The position numbers and the translations under genes were made by a program. The notes below the pieces were generated by a model. The model made no database searches and was not told where the DNA came from. It was given only the letters and a program-made list of their open reading frames with translations. A stretch of DNA of 64,000 bases from Pseudomonas allokribbensis (GTDB taxonomy: Bacteria; Pseudomonadota; Gammaproteobacteria; Pseudomonadales; Pseudomonadaceae): positions 5,403,001 to 5,467,000 of the forward strand of contig NZ_CP062252.1 of NCBI RefSeq assembly GCF_014863605.1, in the 5' to 3' direction. Positions 18,301-31,797 of this stretch are shown one piece after another. How positions within the stretch are numbered: the stretch's first letter is position 1; every line of letters starts with the position of its first letter.

Positions 18301-18978
18301 ATGCGCGTTCTGATTATCGAAGACGAAGAGAAAACCGCGGACTATCTGCACCGCGGCCTGACGGAACAGGGTTACACCGTGGATCTGGCCCGCGACGGCA
18401 TCGAGGGCCTGCACCTGGCGCTGGAAAGCGACTACGCGGTGATCGTCCTCGACGTGATGCTGCCGGGCCTCGACGGCTTTGGCGTACTGCGCGCGTTGCG
18501 TGCGCGCAAACAGACGCCAGTGATCATGCTCACCGCCCGTGAACGTGTCGAAGACCGGATCCGTGGTTTGCGCGACGGTGCCGACGATTACCTCGGCAAA
18601 CCGTTTTCCTTCCTCGAACTGGTGGCGCGTCTGCAAGCGCTGACCCGGCGCAGTGGCGGCCATGAACCGGTGCAAGTGAGCATCGCCGACCTGTGGATAG
18701 ATTTGATCAGCCGCAAGGCCACCCGCGCCGGCACGCGACTGGACCTGACCGCCAAGGAGTTTTCGCTGCTCAGCGTTTTAGCCCGGCGTCAGGGTGAGAT
18801 CCTGTCGAAAACCGCGATTGCGGAAATGGTCTGGGACATCAATTTCGACAGCGACGCCAACGTTGTCGAAGTCGCGATCAAGCGTCTGCGGGCCAAGCTC
18901 GACGGGCCGTTCGACGAGAAACTGCTGCACACCATCCGTGGCATGGGTTATGTGCTGGAGAGCCGTGGTGTCCAGTAA
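18301..18978 (+). CDS. OmpR-family response regulator (CopR/CusR/IrlR type)
   Basis: 225 aa. The receiver domain (1-115) has acidic residues Glu7-Asp8, phosphoacceptor Asp51 (VLDVMLPGLDGF) and Lys in DDYLGKPFSF. The C-terminal winged helix (~128-222) has the TAKEFSLL and VVEVAIKRLRAKLD...TIRGMGYVLE signatures. This branch is annotated as heavy-metal response regulators. It overlaps the kinase gene by 11 bp and follows the RND pump by 8 bp, so it is likely an autoregulated pump regulator. The real stimulus, metal or drug, cannot be read from sequence. Confidence 0.92.
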   Translation: MRVLIIEDEEKTADYLHRGLTEQGYTVDLARDGIEGLHLALESDYAVIVLDVMLPGLDGFGVLRALRARKQTPVIMLTARERVEDRIRGLRDGADDYLGKPFSFLELVARLQALTRRSGGHEPVQVSIADLWIDLISRKATRAGTRLDLTAKEFSLLSVLARRQGEILSKTAIAEMVWDINFDSDANVVEVAIKRLRAKLDGPFDEKLLHTIRGMGYVLESRGVQ

Positions 18979-20332
18979 TTCGATTGCGCTGCGCCTGAGC
19001 GGAATGTTCACGCTGGTGGCGCTGCTGGTGTTTCTGTTGATCGGCGGCGCGCTGTATCAGCAGGTGGACAAGGGCTTGGGGTTGCTGCCGGAAGCCGAGC
19101 TGGACGCGCGTTATAGTGTACTGGAGTCGGCACTCAACCGATTCGGCACTCCCGAACATTGGGTGAAGATCAACGCCAAACTGAACTTGCTCGGCGAAGA
19201 AGACAAACGCATCCGCTTCTGGGTGGTGAGCGGTGACCCGGGTTATGAATATGGCCAGCCGGACGCCATGATCCGCGCCTTTGCCCAAGGCCCCCTGGGC
19301 ATGCGCGACCTGCAACTGCCCAACCATGATTACCCGCTGAAAGTGCTGCTGACCGAACTGCCGGCCAAGGACCAACGCCCGCCCCTGCGGTTCATGATCA
19401 GCATCGACACCGAGACCTTTCACCAGACCCAGCACAACCTTCTTATCGCCTTGATCGGCCTGGCGATTGTCGGCGTGTTGATGGCCTCTGCATTGGGTTA
19501 CTGGGTGGCGCGGATCGGCCTCAAGCCACTGATCAAGCTGTCCCACGAGGCGCAACGCCTGGCACCGCCGCTGCGGGCCGGACGCCTGCGTCTGTCGCCG
19601 TTGCCACCGGAACTGGAACAGTTTGTCGACTCGTTCAACTCGACACTGGAGCGGGTTGAACAAGCCTGGTCACGGTTGGAATCGTTCAACGCTGACGTGG
19701 CCCATGAGCTGCGCTCACCGCTGACCAACCTGATCGGCCAGACCCAGGTTGCCCTCACTCGCGGGCGTTCTGCCGAACATTATTTCGAAGTGCTGCAATC
19801 CAACCTCGAAGAGCTGGAACGCCTGCGCTCGATCATCAACGACATGCTGTTTCTGGCCAGTGCCGACCAGGGCAGCAAGGCCACCAAACTGACCTCGACG
19901 TCACTCGCCGATGAAGTGGCGACCACCCTCGAATACCTCGATTTCATCCTCGAAGATGCACAGGTCGAAGTACGAGTGAGCGGCGACGCGCAGGTGCAGA
20001 TCGAGATCGCTCATTTGCGCCGGGCGTTGATCAATCTGCTGAGCAACGCAGTGCAACACACCGCGCCAGGACAGGTGATCGAAGTGCAGATCACGGTCGA
20101 GGAACATCAGGTCAGCATCGGCGTGGCCAACCCTGGCTCACCGATTGCCAGCGAGCATTTGCCGCGCTTGTTCGAACGCTTCTACCGGGTCGATGCGTCG
20201 CGCAGCAACAGCGGCAACAACCATGGTCTGGGGCTGGCGATCGTCAAGGCGATTGCGCTGATGCATGGCGGGGATGTGTTTGTGCGCAGTGATCGCGGAA
20301 TGAACACTTTTGGCATTCACCTCCCGGTCTGA
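18968..20332 (+). CDS. Sensor histidine kinase (CopS/CusS-like)
   Basis: 454 aa from the GTG at 18968, which overlaps the end of the regulator gene; the frame upstream of it only shadows that gene. Two membrane helices (~10-30 and ~160-180) enclose a ~130-residue periplasmic sensor domain. HAMP (~180-235) follows, then HisKA with phospho-His246 in NADVAHELRSPLTNL, and HATPase_c with N box INLLSNAVQHTAPGQ and G boxes up to NHGLGLAIVKAIALMHGG. It phosphorylates the partner regulator at 18301-18978. No His/Met-rich copper-binding stretch is obvious in the sensor domain, unlike classic CusS, so the ligand may differ. Confidence 0.92.
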   Translation: MSSNSIALRLSGMFTLVALLVFLLIGGALYQQVDKGLGLLPEAELDARYSVLESALNRFGTPEHWVKINAKLNLLGEEDKRIRFWVVSGDPGYEYGQPDAMIRAFAQGPLGMRDLQLPNHDYPLKVLLTELPAKDQRPPLRFMISIDTETFHQTQHNLLIALIGLAIVGVLMASALGYWVARIGLKPLIKLSHEAQRLAPPLRAGRLRLSPLPPELEQFVDSFNSTLERVEQAWSRLESFNADVAHELRSPLTNLIGQTQVALTRGRSAEHYFEVLQSNLEELERLRSIINDMLFLASADQGSKATKLTSTSLADEVATTLEYLDFILEDAQVEVRVSGDAQVQIEIAHLRRALINLLSNAVQHTAPGQVIEVQITVEEHQVSIGVANPGSPIASEHLPRLFERFYRVDASRSNSGNNHGLGLAIVKAIALMHGGDVFVRSDRGMNTFGIHLPV

Positions 20333-20453
20333 GGACCTGGATCGTTGCCATTCCCGCAACAGTCATTTATGAAAATCACGCTGTTTCCCGGCGCCCGGCG
20401 ACCTTATCTTTGCCCGCACCAAACAGCACTTGCCAAGCAAGAAGGTTTTCAAG

Positions 20454-20675
20454 ATGTCCAACAGTATGGGTATTGCCAGCGCTTTCGTTTTGTCCTCATT
20501 GATCCTGTCGCCGATGGCGATGGCTGAAGAATCGCAGTCGTTCGTAGCGCAAAACGCCGCTCGCGCCCAGGCATTCGAGCAGTATCAGGCAGAAGTGATG
20601 GCCAAGGCCCAAGACGCCACGCAAGCCCCTCAGGCCGCAACTTCCAAGGTTCAGGCAGCCGAGAAAGACAGCTGA
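20454..20675 (+). CDS. Small exported Ala/Gln-rich peptide
   Basis: 73 aa. I chose the ATG at 20454 because AGAAGG lies 8 bases upstream; an in-frame ATG at 20430 lacks this. Residues 1-25 are a signal peptide ending SPMAMA|EES. The mature ~48 residues are rich in Ala, Gln and Lys and predict a single amphipathic helix ([21 protein letters not shown]). No cysteine or metal motif. Its place 121 bp after a metal-type two-component system suggests a regulon member, but that is inference. Confidence 0.65.
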   Translation: MSNSMGIASAFVLSSLILSPMAMAEESQSFVAQNAARAQAFEQYQAEVMAKAQDATQAPQAATSKVQAAEKDS

Positions 20676-20741
20676 GTCGCACACAGCGCAGTTTCCCTCG
20701 ACGCGGTTGTTTGGCTCTTCCCGTTCAACCGTCGTCCTTCC

Positions 20742-20769
20742 AGGCCGCTGACTTTCAGCGGCCTTTTTT
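20742..20769 (+). terminator. Rho-independent terminator
   Basis: A perfect 10-bp stem (20742-20751 with 20755-20764), 3-base loop and a T tract. It ends the small peptide transcript and separates it from the OprD-family gene. Confidence 0.9.
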
Positions 20770-20869
20770 CGTTGTGGTGTGCAAGCGGCCTGGTTCGTCT
20801 CTTACAATTAGAAACATCCCGCACCTCAAGACATTGAAGTGTCAGTTGACCCAAGGAGCTTTACCGCAC

Positions 20870-22186
20870 GTGCGTTACCCAGTTCGCTTCACCCCGCTGT
20901 TCATTGCAATTGCCGCAACGATTGCCCCCGCCGCCCATGCTGCCGAACCCGAGAAAGAGGGTTTCGTCGAAGGCTCGAGCCTCAACCTCAACGCCCGCAA
21001 CTACTACATGAACCGTAACCGCCTGCAGCAGACGGACGACAACATCGAGTGGGGCCAGGGTTTCCTCGGCAAATTCCAGTCGGGCTACACCGAAGGCACG
21101 GTCGGTTTCGGCATTGATGCCCACGCCATGCTCGGTCTGAAACTCGACGGTGGTGGCGGTACGGACAACTCCAGCATCCTGCCGGTCAGCGACGGCAACG
21201 GCAAAGCGCCGGGCTCGTTCTCCACCGCGGGTGGCACGCTGAAAATGCGCGCGTTCGATACCGAATTGAAGGCCGGTGACCTGTTCCTCACCAACCCGGT
21301 GATCGCCGGCGGTGAAAGCCGCATGCTGCCGCAGACCTTCCGTGGCGTCAGCCTGACCAACCACAGCTTCGACGGCTGGATGATCGAAGGTGGCCAGGCC
21401 AGTTTCACCAAACCGTACAACCAGAGCGGTCACAAACGCATCGGCACCTCTTACGGCACGCTCGCCGAGCACGATGACAGCCAGCACCTGAACTGGGCCG
21501 GCGTGGCCTGGAGCGGCGTCGAAGGACTGACCAGCAGCCTTTATGCTTCCGAGCTGAAGGACATCTGGAACCAGTACTACTACGACCTCGACTACACCTG
21601 GGCGCTGAACGACCTGGTGACCCTCAACCCGGGCCTGCACTTCTATCACACGCAGGACACCGGCGACGCGTTGCTGGGCAACATCGACAACAACACCTAC
21701 AGCCTGCATTTCACCGTCGGCATCGGCAGCCACAGCGTCACCGCCGCGTACCAGCGGGTCAACGGCAACACGCCGTTCGACTACATCAGCCAGGGCGACA
21801 GCATCTACCTCGACAACTCCCAGCAATACTCGGACTTCAACGGCCCGAACGAGCGCTCGTGGAAACTCAAGTACGCCTACGACTTCGCTGGTCTCGGCAT
21901 GCCAGGCCTGACCTCGGCGGTGTCTTACTCGCGCGGCACGCTGGACCTGACCAAGGTCGACCCGGACAGCAAAGGCTACGCCTCGTGGTACAGCGCCGAA
22001 GGTCGCAACGCCAAGCACTGGGAACGTGACATCGACCTCAAATACGTGGTGCAGAGCGGCCAGGCCAAAGACCTGGCGGTACGTCTGCAATGGGCCACCA
22101 ACCGTGGCGGCAACGGTTACGGCGCGCTGGATACGGACACAGATGAATACCGCGTGATCATCGACTACCCGATCAACGTCTTCTAA
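20870..22186 (+). CDS. OprD-family outer-membrane porin
   Basis: 438 aa from the GTG at 20870, preceded by AAGGAG; this start gives a clean signal peptide ([26 protein letters not shown]). The mature protein opens with [19 protein letters not shown], the standard OprD/Occ N-terminus, continues with alternating beta strands of an 18-strand barrel, and ends [14 protein letters not shown] with a C-terminal aromatic residue. Such porins take up basic amino acids, aromatic acids or other small carboxylates. The subfamily (OccD or OccK) is not decided here. It is a single-gene unit with terminators on both sides. Confidence 0.93.
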   Translation: MRYPVRFTPLFIAIAATIAPAAHAAEPEKEGFVEGSSLNLNARNYYMNRNRLQQTDDNIEWGQGFLGKFQSGYTEGTVGFGIDAHAMLGLKLDGGGGTDNSSILPVSDGNGKAPGSFSTAGGTLKMRAFDTELKAGDLFLTNPVIAGGESRMLPQTFRGVSLTNHSFDGWMIEGGQASFTKPYNQSGHKRIGTSYGTLAEHDDSQHLNWAGVAWSGVEGLTSSLYASELKDIWNQYYYDLDYTWALNDLVTLNPGLHFYHTQDTGDALLGNIDNNTYSLHFTVGIGSHSVTAAYQRVNGNTPFDYISQGDSIYLDNSQQYSDFNGPNERSWKLKYAYDFAGLGMPGLTSAVSYSRGTLDLTKVDPDSKGYASWYSAEGRNAKHWERDIDLKYVVQSGQAKDLAVRLQWATNRGGNGYGALDTDTDEYRVIIDYPINVF

Positions 22187-22203
22187 GATCGGCGCTACAG
22201 TAA

Positions 22204-22233
22204 GAAGGCCAGCCTTATGCGCTGGCCTTTTTC
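22204..22233 (+). terminator. Terminator of the OprD-family gene
   Basis: A 9-bp perfect stem (22205-22213 with 22221-22229), 7-base loop and a T run, 18 bp past the stop. Confidence 0.88.
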
Positions 22234-22298
22234 TTGCGTGTGCGGCAGCGACGTTTGTACAACTACGCTTAGAAGACTCTTCAACCGATAACCCAACC

Positions 22299-23807
22299 AT
22301 GATCGCGAGCCGTACCCCACCCGTTGCGGGCAAGACCGGACGCCCCGAGTTGCTGTTGATCCTCGGCAGTCTGCTGAGCGTCATCGCGATTGTGTGCATC
22401 GTCACTTTTTTGCTGATTCGTGAGCACGCCAACGCTCAGGAATCGGCAACGCGCAGTGCCACCACCATCGCCCAACTGATCGATGCCGATGTGTTGCGCA
22501 CCGTTGAGCTGTACGACCTGACCCTGCAAGGGCTGATCGCAGCGGCCCAGCGCGATGACCTGAAAAGCGTGTCACCGCAGATTCGTCACCTGGCGCTGTT
22601 CGACCGCTCCACGACCGCGCGCTTCAAGGGCGACATTCTTCTGCTCGACAAACATGGCGAGGTCATCGCCGACTCCTCGCGGGTCGAACCGCTGCCGGGC
22701 AATTTCGCCGACCGCGATTACTTTCTCGCCCACGCCTTCAACCGCGACACCGGCATGTACATCAGCCGCCCGTTCAAGCCACGTTGCGACTGCGACGACG
22801 CCAACCAGTGGCGTGTCAGCTTCAGCCGGCGCATCTCTTCGGACACCGGTGAATTCCTGGGTGTGGCGGTCGCTTCGATGAAGCTCGATTACTTCGACCA
22901 GTTGTTCAACAGCCTCGACATCGGCGTCGACAGCACGCTGAACATCATCAACAACGACGGCATCCTGCTGGCCCAGAAGCCCTATCTGCAAAGCGATTCG
23001 ATCGGCAAGAGTTTTGCCGCCCGTCCCAATGTGGTGCGGATTCTGCGCGACCGCAGCGGCAATGGCAGTTTCAGCAGCATTTCGAGCATGGATCACCAGC
23101 AACGGCTGTACACCTACTCTCAGGTCGGCAACCTGCCGCTGACCGTGATCGTGGCGCTGTCGAGCGATGAAGTGTTCGGGGCGTGGAAGCGCACGGCGAT
23201 TCTGATCAGCGGCGCCACCGGCGTGCTTTGCCTCGGCCTGTTATGGCTGACCTGGCTGCTGGCCCGGGAGCTGCGCCTGCGGCAACGGGCCGAACGAGAA
23301 CTGGCGCAACTGGCGGCCACCGATGCCCTGACCGGCGTCGCCAACCGGCGGATGCTCGATCAGGCGCTGCGGCACGAATGGTTTCGTGCCCAGCGCTCGG
23401 GCAAGGCGTTGTCGGTGCTGATGGTCGATGCCGATCACTTCAAGGCATTCAACGACCGGCATGGTCATCAGGCCGGGGATCAGGCACTGCGCGAACTGGC
23501 CAAAGTGATTAGCGCCAATGTGCGGCGTCCGGCGGATCTGGTGGCACGTTATGGCGGTGAAGAGTTCTCGGTGATCCTGGCCGAAACCGACAGCGTCGGC
23601 GCGCAACAGATTGCCGAACATGTACGGGCGGCGGTGGAGCAGTTGCCGCGCCTGGAGGGGGATGAAGTGCCGATGACCGTGAGCATCGGTATCAGCACCT
23701 GGACGGCGGCGAGCGAGATCAGTCTGGAGCAACTGATGTTTGCGGCAGACAAGGCGCTGTATCAGGCCAAGGAAGGTGGCCGGAATCGAGTCGTGGTGGC
23801 GTCCTGA
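22299..23807 (+). CDS. Membrane diguanylate cyclase with periplasmic PDC/Cache-like sensor
   Basis: 502 aa. TM1 (~17-41), periplasmic sensor (~42-298) with the RDYFLAHAFNRDTGMYISRPF block typical of dCache/PDC domains, TM2 (~300-322) and a C-terminal GGDEF domain (~335-500). The active motif is GGEEF (419-423), and a product-inhibition I-site RxxD (RPAD, 410-413) sits five residues before it, so it should make c-di-GMP and be feedback controlled. A CDCDD patch in the sensor domain (~163-167) is unusual. No EAL domain. It converges on lpxC, with which it shares a terminator. Confidence 0.93.
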   Translation: MIASRTPPVAGKTGRPELLLILGSLLSVIAIVCIVTFLLIREHANAQESATRSATTIAQLIDADVLRTVELYDLTLQGLIAAAQRDDLKSVSPQIRHLALFDRSTTARFKGDILLLDKHGEVIADSSRVEPLPGNFADRDYFLAHAFNRDTGMYISRPFKPRCDCDDANQWRVSFSRRISSDTGEFLGVAVASMKLDYFDQLFNSLDIGVDSTLNIINNDGILLAQKPYLQSDSIGKSFAARPNVVRILRDRSGNGSFSSISSMDHQQRLYTYSQVGNLPLTVIVALSSDEVFGAWKRTAILISGATGVLCLGLLWLTWLLARELRLRQRAERELAQLAATDALTGVANRRMLDQALRHEWFRAQRSGKALSVLMVDADHFKAFNDRHGHQAGDQALRELAKVISANVRRPADLVARYGGEEFSVILAETDSVGAQQIAEHVRAAVEQLPRLEGDEVPMTVSIGISTWTAASEISLEQLMFAADKALYQAKEGGRNRVVVAS

Positions 23808-23822
23808 AAACAGGCATAAAAA

Positions 23823-23844
23823 AAGGCCACCCAAAGGTGGCCTT
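23823..23844. terminator. Bidirectional terminator between the diguanylate cyclase gene and lpxC
   Basis: A 9-bp perfect stem (23823-23831 with 23836-23844) flanked by an A run on the left and by a short A run, then a T run at about 23861-23866, on the right. It can stop transcription from both sides. Confidence 0.85.
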
Positions 23845-23868
23845 CAAAAAACTAGAGAGGTTTTTTAC

Positions 23869-24816
<948 letters not shown>

Positions 24817-24832
24817 TCAACAAAGGCTGGCG

Positions 24833-24838
24833 ATGATA
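24833..24838 (-). promoter_or_regulatory. Extended -10 promoter candidate for lpxC
   Basis: On the minus strand TGCTATCAT gives an extended -10 (TGn-TATCAT) 52 bp before the lpxC start. The -35 region (TTCAGC, 15-base spacer) is weak. Confidence 0.45.
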
Positions 24839-24892
24839 GCAGACCATGCCTTTGCTGAACACCAATCACCTTCATAGCCCTGATACATTCCA

Positions 24893-26089
24893 TCAATCAG
24901 CCTGACGACGCAGGAAAGCCGGGATGTCCAGGTAGTCCAGGTCATCTTGCGGATTCATCTTCGCGGCAGTCGCAGCACCGGCCTGAGCCTGGTTGCGCAT
25001 GACGGTCGGACGGTCCAGATCACGGTAGTTCACCGCTGGCGCTTCCTGACGGGCGGGAGCCGGTTGTTGCACCTGAGCGGCAGCCATGGAGGTGTGAACG
25101 GTGTTGTCGATGACCTTCACAGGCTTCTCGATTTTCGCGCCCAGACCGGTGGCAACCACAGTTACGTGCAGCTCGTCGCGCATGTCCGGATCGATAACGG
25201 TACCGACCTTGACCATCGCGTGCTCGGAGGCGAAGGCTTCGATGATCGAACCCACGTCGGAGTACTCACCCAGGGACAGGTCAGGACCGGCAGTGATGTT
25301 CACCAGGATGCCGCGTGCGCCTTGCAGGTTCACGTCTTCCAGCAGCGGGTTGCGGATGGCCGCTTCGGTCGCTTCACGTGCACGGTTCGGACCGCTGGCG
25401 CAGCCAGTGCCCATCATCGCCATGCCCATTTCGCTCATCACGGTACGCACGTCGGCGAAGTCGACGTTGATCATGCCCGGACGCTTGATGATGTCGGAGA
25501 TACCGCGAACGGCACCGGCCAGTACATCGTCAGCCTTGGCGAAAGCCGACAGCAGGCTGGCGTCTTTACCGAGGATGGTCAGCAGCTTCTCGTTGGGAAT
25601 GGTGATCAACGAGTCGACGCTTTCGGAGAGCATGCGGATGCCTTCGTCGGCGATCTGCATACGCTTGCGGCCTTCGAACGGGAACGGACGCGTCACGACA
25701 GCAACGGTCAGGATGCCCATTTCCTTGGCCACTTCGGCGATGATCGGCGCAGCACCGGTACCGGTACCGCCGCCCATGCCAGTGGTGATGAACACCATGT
25801 TGGTGCCGGCCAGCACTTCAGCGATGCGCTCGCGATCTTCCAGCGCAGCCTGACGGCCGACTTCCGGGTTGGCGCCGGCGCCCAGGCCTTTGGTCACGCC
25901 GGTGCCCAGTTGCAGAATGGTACGCGCGCCGATGTTTTTCAGCGCTTGAGCATCGGTGTTGGCGCAGATGAACTCGACGCCTTCGATGTTGCTCTTGACC
26001 ATGTGGTTGACAGCGTTGCCGCCGCCACCGCCAACACCGATAACTTTGATTACCGGGCTTGCGGGGATGTTGTCTACGAGTTCGAACAT
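24893..26089 (-). CDS. ftsZ: Cell division GTPase FtsZ
   Basis: Tubulin-like GTPase that forms the Z ring at midcell. 398 aa. The GTP-binding signature GMGGGTGTGAAPIIAEVA is at ~105-122. The N-terminus contains VIGVGGGGGNAVNHM, the T7 loop region has NVDFADVRTVM, a variable Gln/Ala/Pro linker follows (~320-375), and the conserved tail DYLDIPAFLRRQAD binds FtsA and ZipA. It is separated from ftsA by 67 bp, which may hold extra promoter or translational control as in other species. Confidence 0.99.
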   Translation of the reverse strand: MFELVDNIPASPVIKVIGVGGGGGNAVNHMVKSNIEGVEFICANTDAQALKNIGARTILQLGTGVTKGLGAGANPEVGRQAALEDRERIAEVLAGTNMVFITTGMGGGTGTGAAPIIAEVAKEMGILTVAVVTRPFPFEGRKRMQIADEGIRMLSESVDSLITIPNEKLLTILGKDASLLSAFAKADDVLAGAVRGISDIIKRPGMINVDFADVRTVMSEMGMAMMGTGCASGPNRAREATEAAIRNPLLEDVNLQGARGILVNITAGPDLSLGEYSDVGSIIEAFASEHAMVKVGTVIDPDMRDELHVTVVATGLGAKIEKPVKVIDNTVHTSMAAAQVQQPAPARQEAPAVNYRDLDRPTVMRNQAQAGAATAAKMNPQDDLDYLDIPAFLRRQAD

Positions 26090-26156
26090 TTTCCCTCTCC
26101 TTACATTCTCTAGTTTTTTCGCCTACTGCATTTTGTTGCGGTGTTGCGGTAAAGCT

Positions 26157-27416
26157 TTAGAAGTTGCCTTGAACCCACTTCTTCAATCGGTCCAGCAACG
26201 GCGCCTGCGGCTCATCGTTGCTGTAGCTGTCGCGGCTGCCGATGCCCGAGAACGAGATCCCGTCGGACTGCTTCTGCAGGCCGTACATCAACAAGCCAAC
26301 GCCAGTGGAATAAATCGGGTTGCGCACCACGTCATCCAGACCTTTCACACCATGGGGCACACCCAGGCGGACCGGCATGTGGAAGATTTCCTCGGCCAGT
26401 TCGGTGGCGCCTTCCATTTTCGACGTACCGCCGGTCAGCACGATGCCGGCCGGGATCAGGTCTTCGTAGCCGCTGCGACGCAGCTCGGCCTGGATCAGGG
26501 TGAACAGCTCGTCGTAACGCGGCTCGACCACTTCGGCCAGGGCCTGACGGGACAGTTCGCGCGGCGGACGGTCGCCGACGCTCGGCACCTTGATGGTTTC
26601 GCCGGCACCGGCCAGTTTGGCCAGCGCGCAGGCGTAACGGATCTTGATCTCTTCGGCGTACTGGGTCGGGGTGCGCAACGCCATGGCGATGTCGTTGGTC
26701 ACCTGGTCCCCGGCAATCGGGATCACGGCCGTGTGGCGGATGGCGCCTTCGGTGAAGATCGCGATGTCGGTGGTGCCGCCGCCGATGTCGACCAGGCACA
26801 CGCCCAGCTCTTTTTCGTCGTCGGTCAGTACCGAGTAGGCCGAGGCCAATTGCTCGAGAATGATGTCGTCGATTTCCAGACCGCAGCGGCGCACGCATTT
26901 TTCAATGTTCTGTGCAGCGTTGACGGCGCAGGTGACCACGTGGACCTTGGCTTCCAGACGCACGCCGGACATGCCCAGCGGCTCGCGCACGCCTTCCTGG
27001 TTATCGATCACGTAGTCCTGCGGCAAGGTGTGCAGCACCCGCTGGTCAGCCGGGATCGCCACAGCCTGGGCGGCGTCGAGTACGCGCTCCAGGTCAGCCG
27101 AGCTGACTTCGCGATCACGAATCGCCACGATGCCGTGAGAGTTCAGGCTGCGGATGTGATTGCCCGCCACGCCGACGAACGCCGAGTGAATGCGGCAGCC
27201 CGCCATCAGTTGGGCTTCTTCAATCGCGCGCTGGATCGATTGCACGGTGGACTCGATGTTCACCACCACGCCTTTCTTCAGGCCGCGGGACGGATGAGTG
27301 CCGATCCCGACGATTTCCAGCGAGCCGTCGTCCGCAACCTCGCCGACCAGCGCCACCACCTTGGAGGTGCCGATATCGAGACCGACGATCATTTTGCCGC
27401 TTTGCACGTTTGCCAT
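26157..27416 (-). CDS. ftsA: Cell division protein FtsA
   Basis: Actin-like ATPase that tethers FtsZ to the membrane. 419 aa. Phosphate 1 motif IVGLDIGTSKVVALVGE near the N-terminus, phosphate 2 GVCLVDIGGGTTDIAIF, adenosine motif GIVLTGGTSKMEG. The C-terminal LLDRLKKWVQGNF is the amphipathic membrane-targeting helix. It is 15 bp downstream of ftsQ in the operon. Confidence 0.98.
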   Translation of the reverse strand: MANVQSGKMIVGLDIGTSKVVALVGEVADDGSLEIVGIGTHPSRGLKKGVVVNIESTVQSIQRAIEEAQLMAGCRIHSAFVGVAGNHIRSLNSHGIVAIRDREVSSADLERVLDAAQAVAIPADQRVLHTLPQDYVIDNQEGVREPLGMSGVRLEAKVHVVTCAVNAAQNIEKCVRRCGLEIDDIILEQLASAYSVLTDDEKELGVCLVDIGGGTTDIAIFTEGAIRHTAVIPIAGDQVTNDIAMALRTPTQYAEEIKIRYACALAKLAGAGETIKVPSVGDRPPRELSRQALAEVVEPRYDELFTLIQAELRRSGYEDLIPAGIVLTGGTSKMEGATELAEEIFHMPVRLGVPHGVKGLDDVVRNPIYSTGVGLLMYGLQKQSDGISFSGIGSRDSYSNDEPQAPLLDRLKKWVQGNF

Positions 27417-27431
27417 GGGTCCTGCCTCTTC

Positions 27432-28298
27432 TTAATTCTTTGCGACAGCGGGTTGGGCTGTCGTCGGCGCTACTGGTTCCCGCCAGCCAACAGCGAGGCC
27501 GTTGGCATAGCGCAGATCGATGCGCGCAATGTTCGTAATCTGGTCTTTAAGCGTCTTGTCATAGATGGCAATGAAGCGGCGCATCTTTTCCACCAGGTTG
27601 CCGCGTCCCAGCAGCAACTCGATGCCGGGGCCGGAACTGCCGGCACCGGTAGTCAGGAACCAGCTGCCACGCTCACGCAGCTCAAGGCGCGCAATCGAGA
27701 AGCCCATTGGCCTGAGCATCTGGCTCAGCACCTGATACTGCTGCATCACTTGCTGCTGGGCCCGCTGCGGGCCGAACAGCTGTGGCAAGTGTTCGTAGTT
27801 CGCCAGTTCCTTGGGCGTGAACGCCTGGCCCTGGTTGTTGAGCAGCGACTCGTCGCCCCAACGGGCCACGGGCAGTTGCTCTTCGAGGCGGATCACCACC
27901 TGGTCCGGCCACACCCGACGGACTTCGGCGTGAGCGATCCACGGCATCTGCTCCAGCTCGGTGCGCATGCTCGCCAGGTCGATGGTGAAGAAGCTCGACG
28001 CCACGTACGGGGCGATTCGCTGCTGCACCGCTTGCTGGCTGATGTAGCTCAGGTCGCCCTGCACCGCGATCTTGGTGATCGGCCGGTCGGCGTACGGCAA
28101 CAAACGCTGCGCGCCTTCGTAGGTACCGAACCCGAGTACCACCAGCAATACCGGCCAGAACAGGCTTTTCAGAAAGCCGAAATTGGCTTTGGGCAGGCGC
28201 GCGGACATCGGCTCTTTGGCCACCATTCGGCTGGCACCCCGCGGCACCGGCTTGCGGCCGGGAGCGGGTGGCTGATGTCTGAGCTGTGCGCCTTGCAT
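27432..28298 (-). CDS. ftsQ: Cell division protein FtsQ
   Basis: Divisome scaffold with a single membrane helix. 288 aa from the ATG at 28298, which has a GAGGT site; an in-frame ATG at 28340 would run 38 bp into ddlB. A Pro/Arg-rich cytoplasmic leader is followed by TM ~47-65 ([18 protein letters not shown]), a POTRA domain starting [21 protein letters not shown], and the beta domain to about 265. The C-terminal tail is Ala/Pro-rich. Confidence 0.97.
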   Translation of the reverse strand: MQGAQLRHQPPAPGRKPVPRGASRMVAKEPMSARLPKANFGFLKSLFWPVLLVVLGFGTYEGAQRLLPYADRPITKIAVQGDLSYISQQAVQQRIAPYVASSFFTIDLASMRTELEQMPWIAHAEVRRVWPDQVVIRLEEQLPVARWGDESLLNNQGQAFTPKELANYEHLPQLFGPQRAQQQVMQQYQVLSQMLRPMGFSIARLELRERGSWFLTTGAGSSGPGIELLLGRGNLVEKMRRFIAIYDKTLKDQITNIARIDLRYANGLAVGWREPVAPTTAQPAVAKN

Positions 28299-28302
28299 GG
28301 TC

Positions 28303-30726
<2,424 letters not shown>

Positions 30727-30734
<8 letters not shown>

Positions 30735-31797
30735 GGGCCACCTCCAGACAGGTATCGACCACGCTGCGGGTGGCTTCGGGTTTTGCCAGACGGCGGGCCG
30801 CTTGGGCCATTTCTTCGAGTCGTTGCGGTTGCATCAAGACCTCTGTCAGGCGCGCGGCAAGGTCCGCGGCACCAGTCGTTCTTTGCGGCATCAGGAAGGC
30901 AGCGCCTTCGCGGGCCAAATAATCGGCGTTGCGGGTCTGGTGATCGTCGATCGCGTGGGGCAAGGGCACCAGCATCGAGGGCAGACCGGCGGCAGCCAGC
31001 TCACTGACGGTCAATGCGCCTGCGCGGCACACCACCAGGTCAGCCCAGCCATAGGCCTGGGCCATGTCCTTGATGAAGGGCTGCACCTGCGCGTCCACGC
31101 CGGCGGCGCGGTAGCGCTCCGCAGTCACTTCATCGTGATTTTTGCCGGCCTGATGAAACACTTCCGGACGCAAGTCGGCAGCGACTTGTGCCAGGGCTTC
31201 AGGCAGCAACTTGTTCAACGGTTCTGCGCCCAGGCTTCCGCCCAGAATCAGCAAACGCGCCTTGCGTCCGGCCAGGGCCGCACGCGGTGTTTCGAGGAAC
31301 AGCTCGCTGCGCACCGGATTACCGGTGGTACGGCGGCTGTCCGACAGGGTAAAGGTGTCGGGGAAGGCTTCACACACCCGGGCGGCGAACGGCACCAGCA
31401 ACCGATTGGCGGTGCCGGCCACGGCGTTCTGCTCGTGAACGATCACCGGTACGCCGGCCAGTTTCGCGGCGATGCCACCAGGGCCGGTCACGTAACCACC
31501 GAAGCCGACCACACACACCGGACGCAGCCGGCGAATGATCGCCCGCGCCTGCCACACCGACTTCAGCAGCATGAACGGCGCCTTGAGCAGCGACAGCTTG
31601 CCCTTGCCGCGCAGACCGCTGGCGTTGATGCGATGCAATTCGAGGCCGGCGGCCGGCACCAGGTCGTTTTCGATCCCGCGTGGCGTGCCGAGCCAGTGCA
31701 CGGTATAGCCGCGCGCCTGGAATTCACGGGCACAGGACAGTGCCGGGAACACGTGGCCACCGGTACCGCCGGCCATGATCAATACGTTAGCGCCCAT
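30727..31797 (-). CDS. murG: Peptidoglycan GlcNAc transferase (lipid II synthase)
   Basis: Adds GlcNAc to lipid I on the inner face of the membrane. 356 aa from the ATG at 31797, which gives the family start [20 protein letters not shown]; the upstream ATG at 31845 lies deep inside ftsW. Two GT-B domains: the first has the G-loop GGTGGHVFP and [11 protein letters not shown], the second [10 protein letters not shown] and [19 protein letters not shown]. The start overlaps the ftsW stop by 11 bp. Confidence 0.97.
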
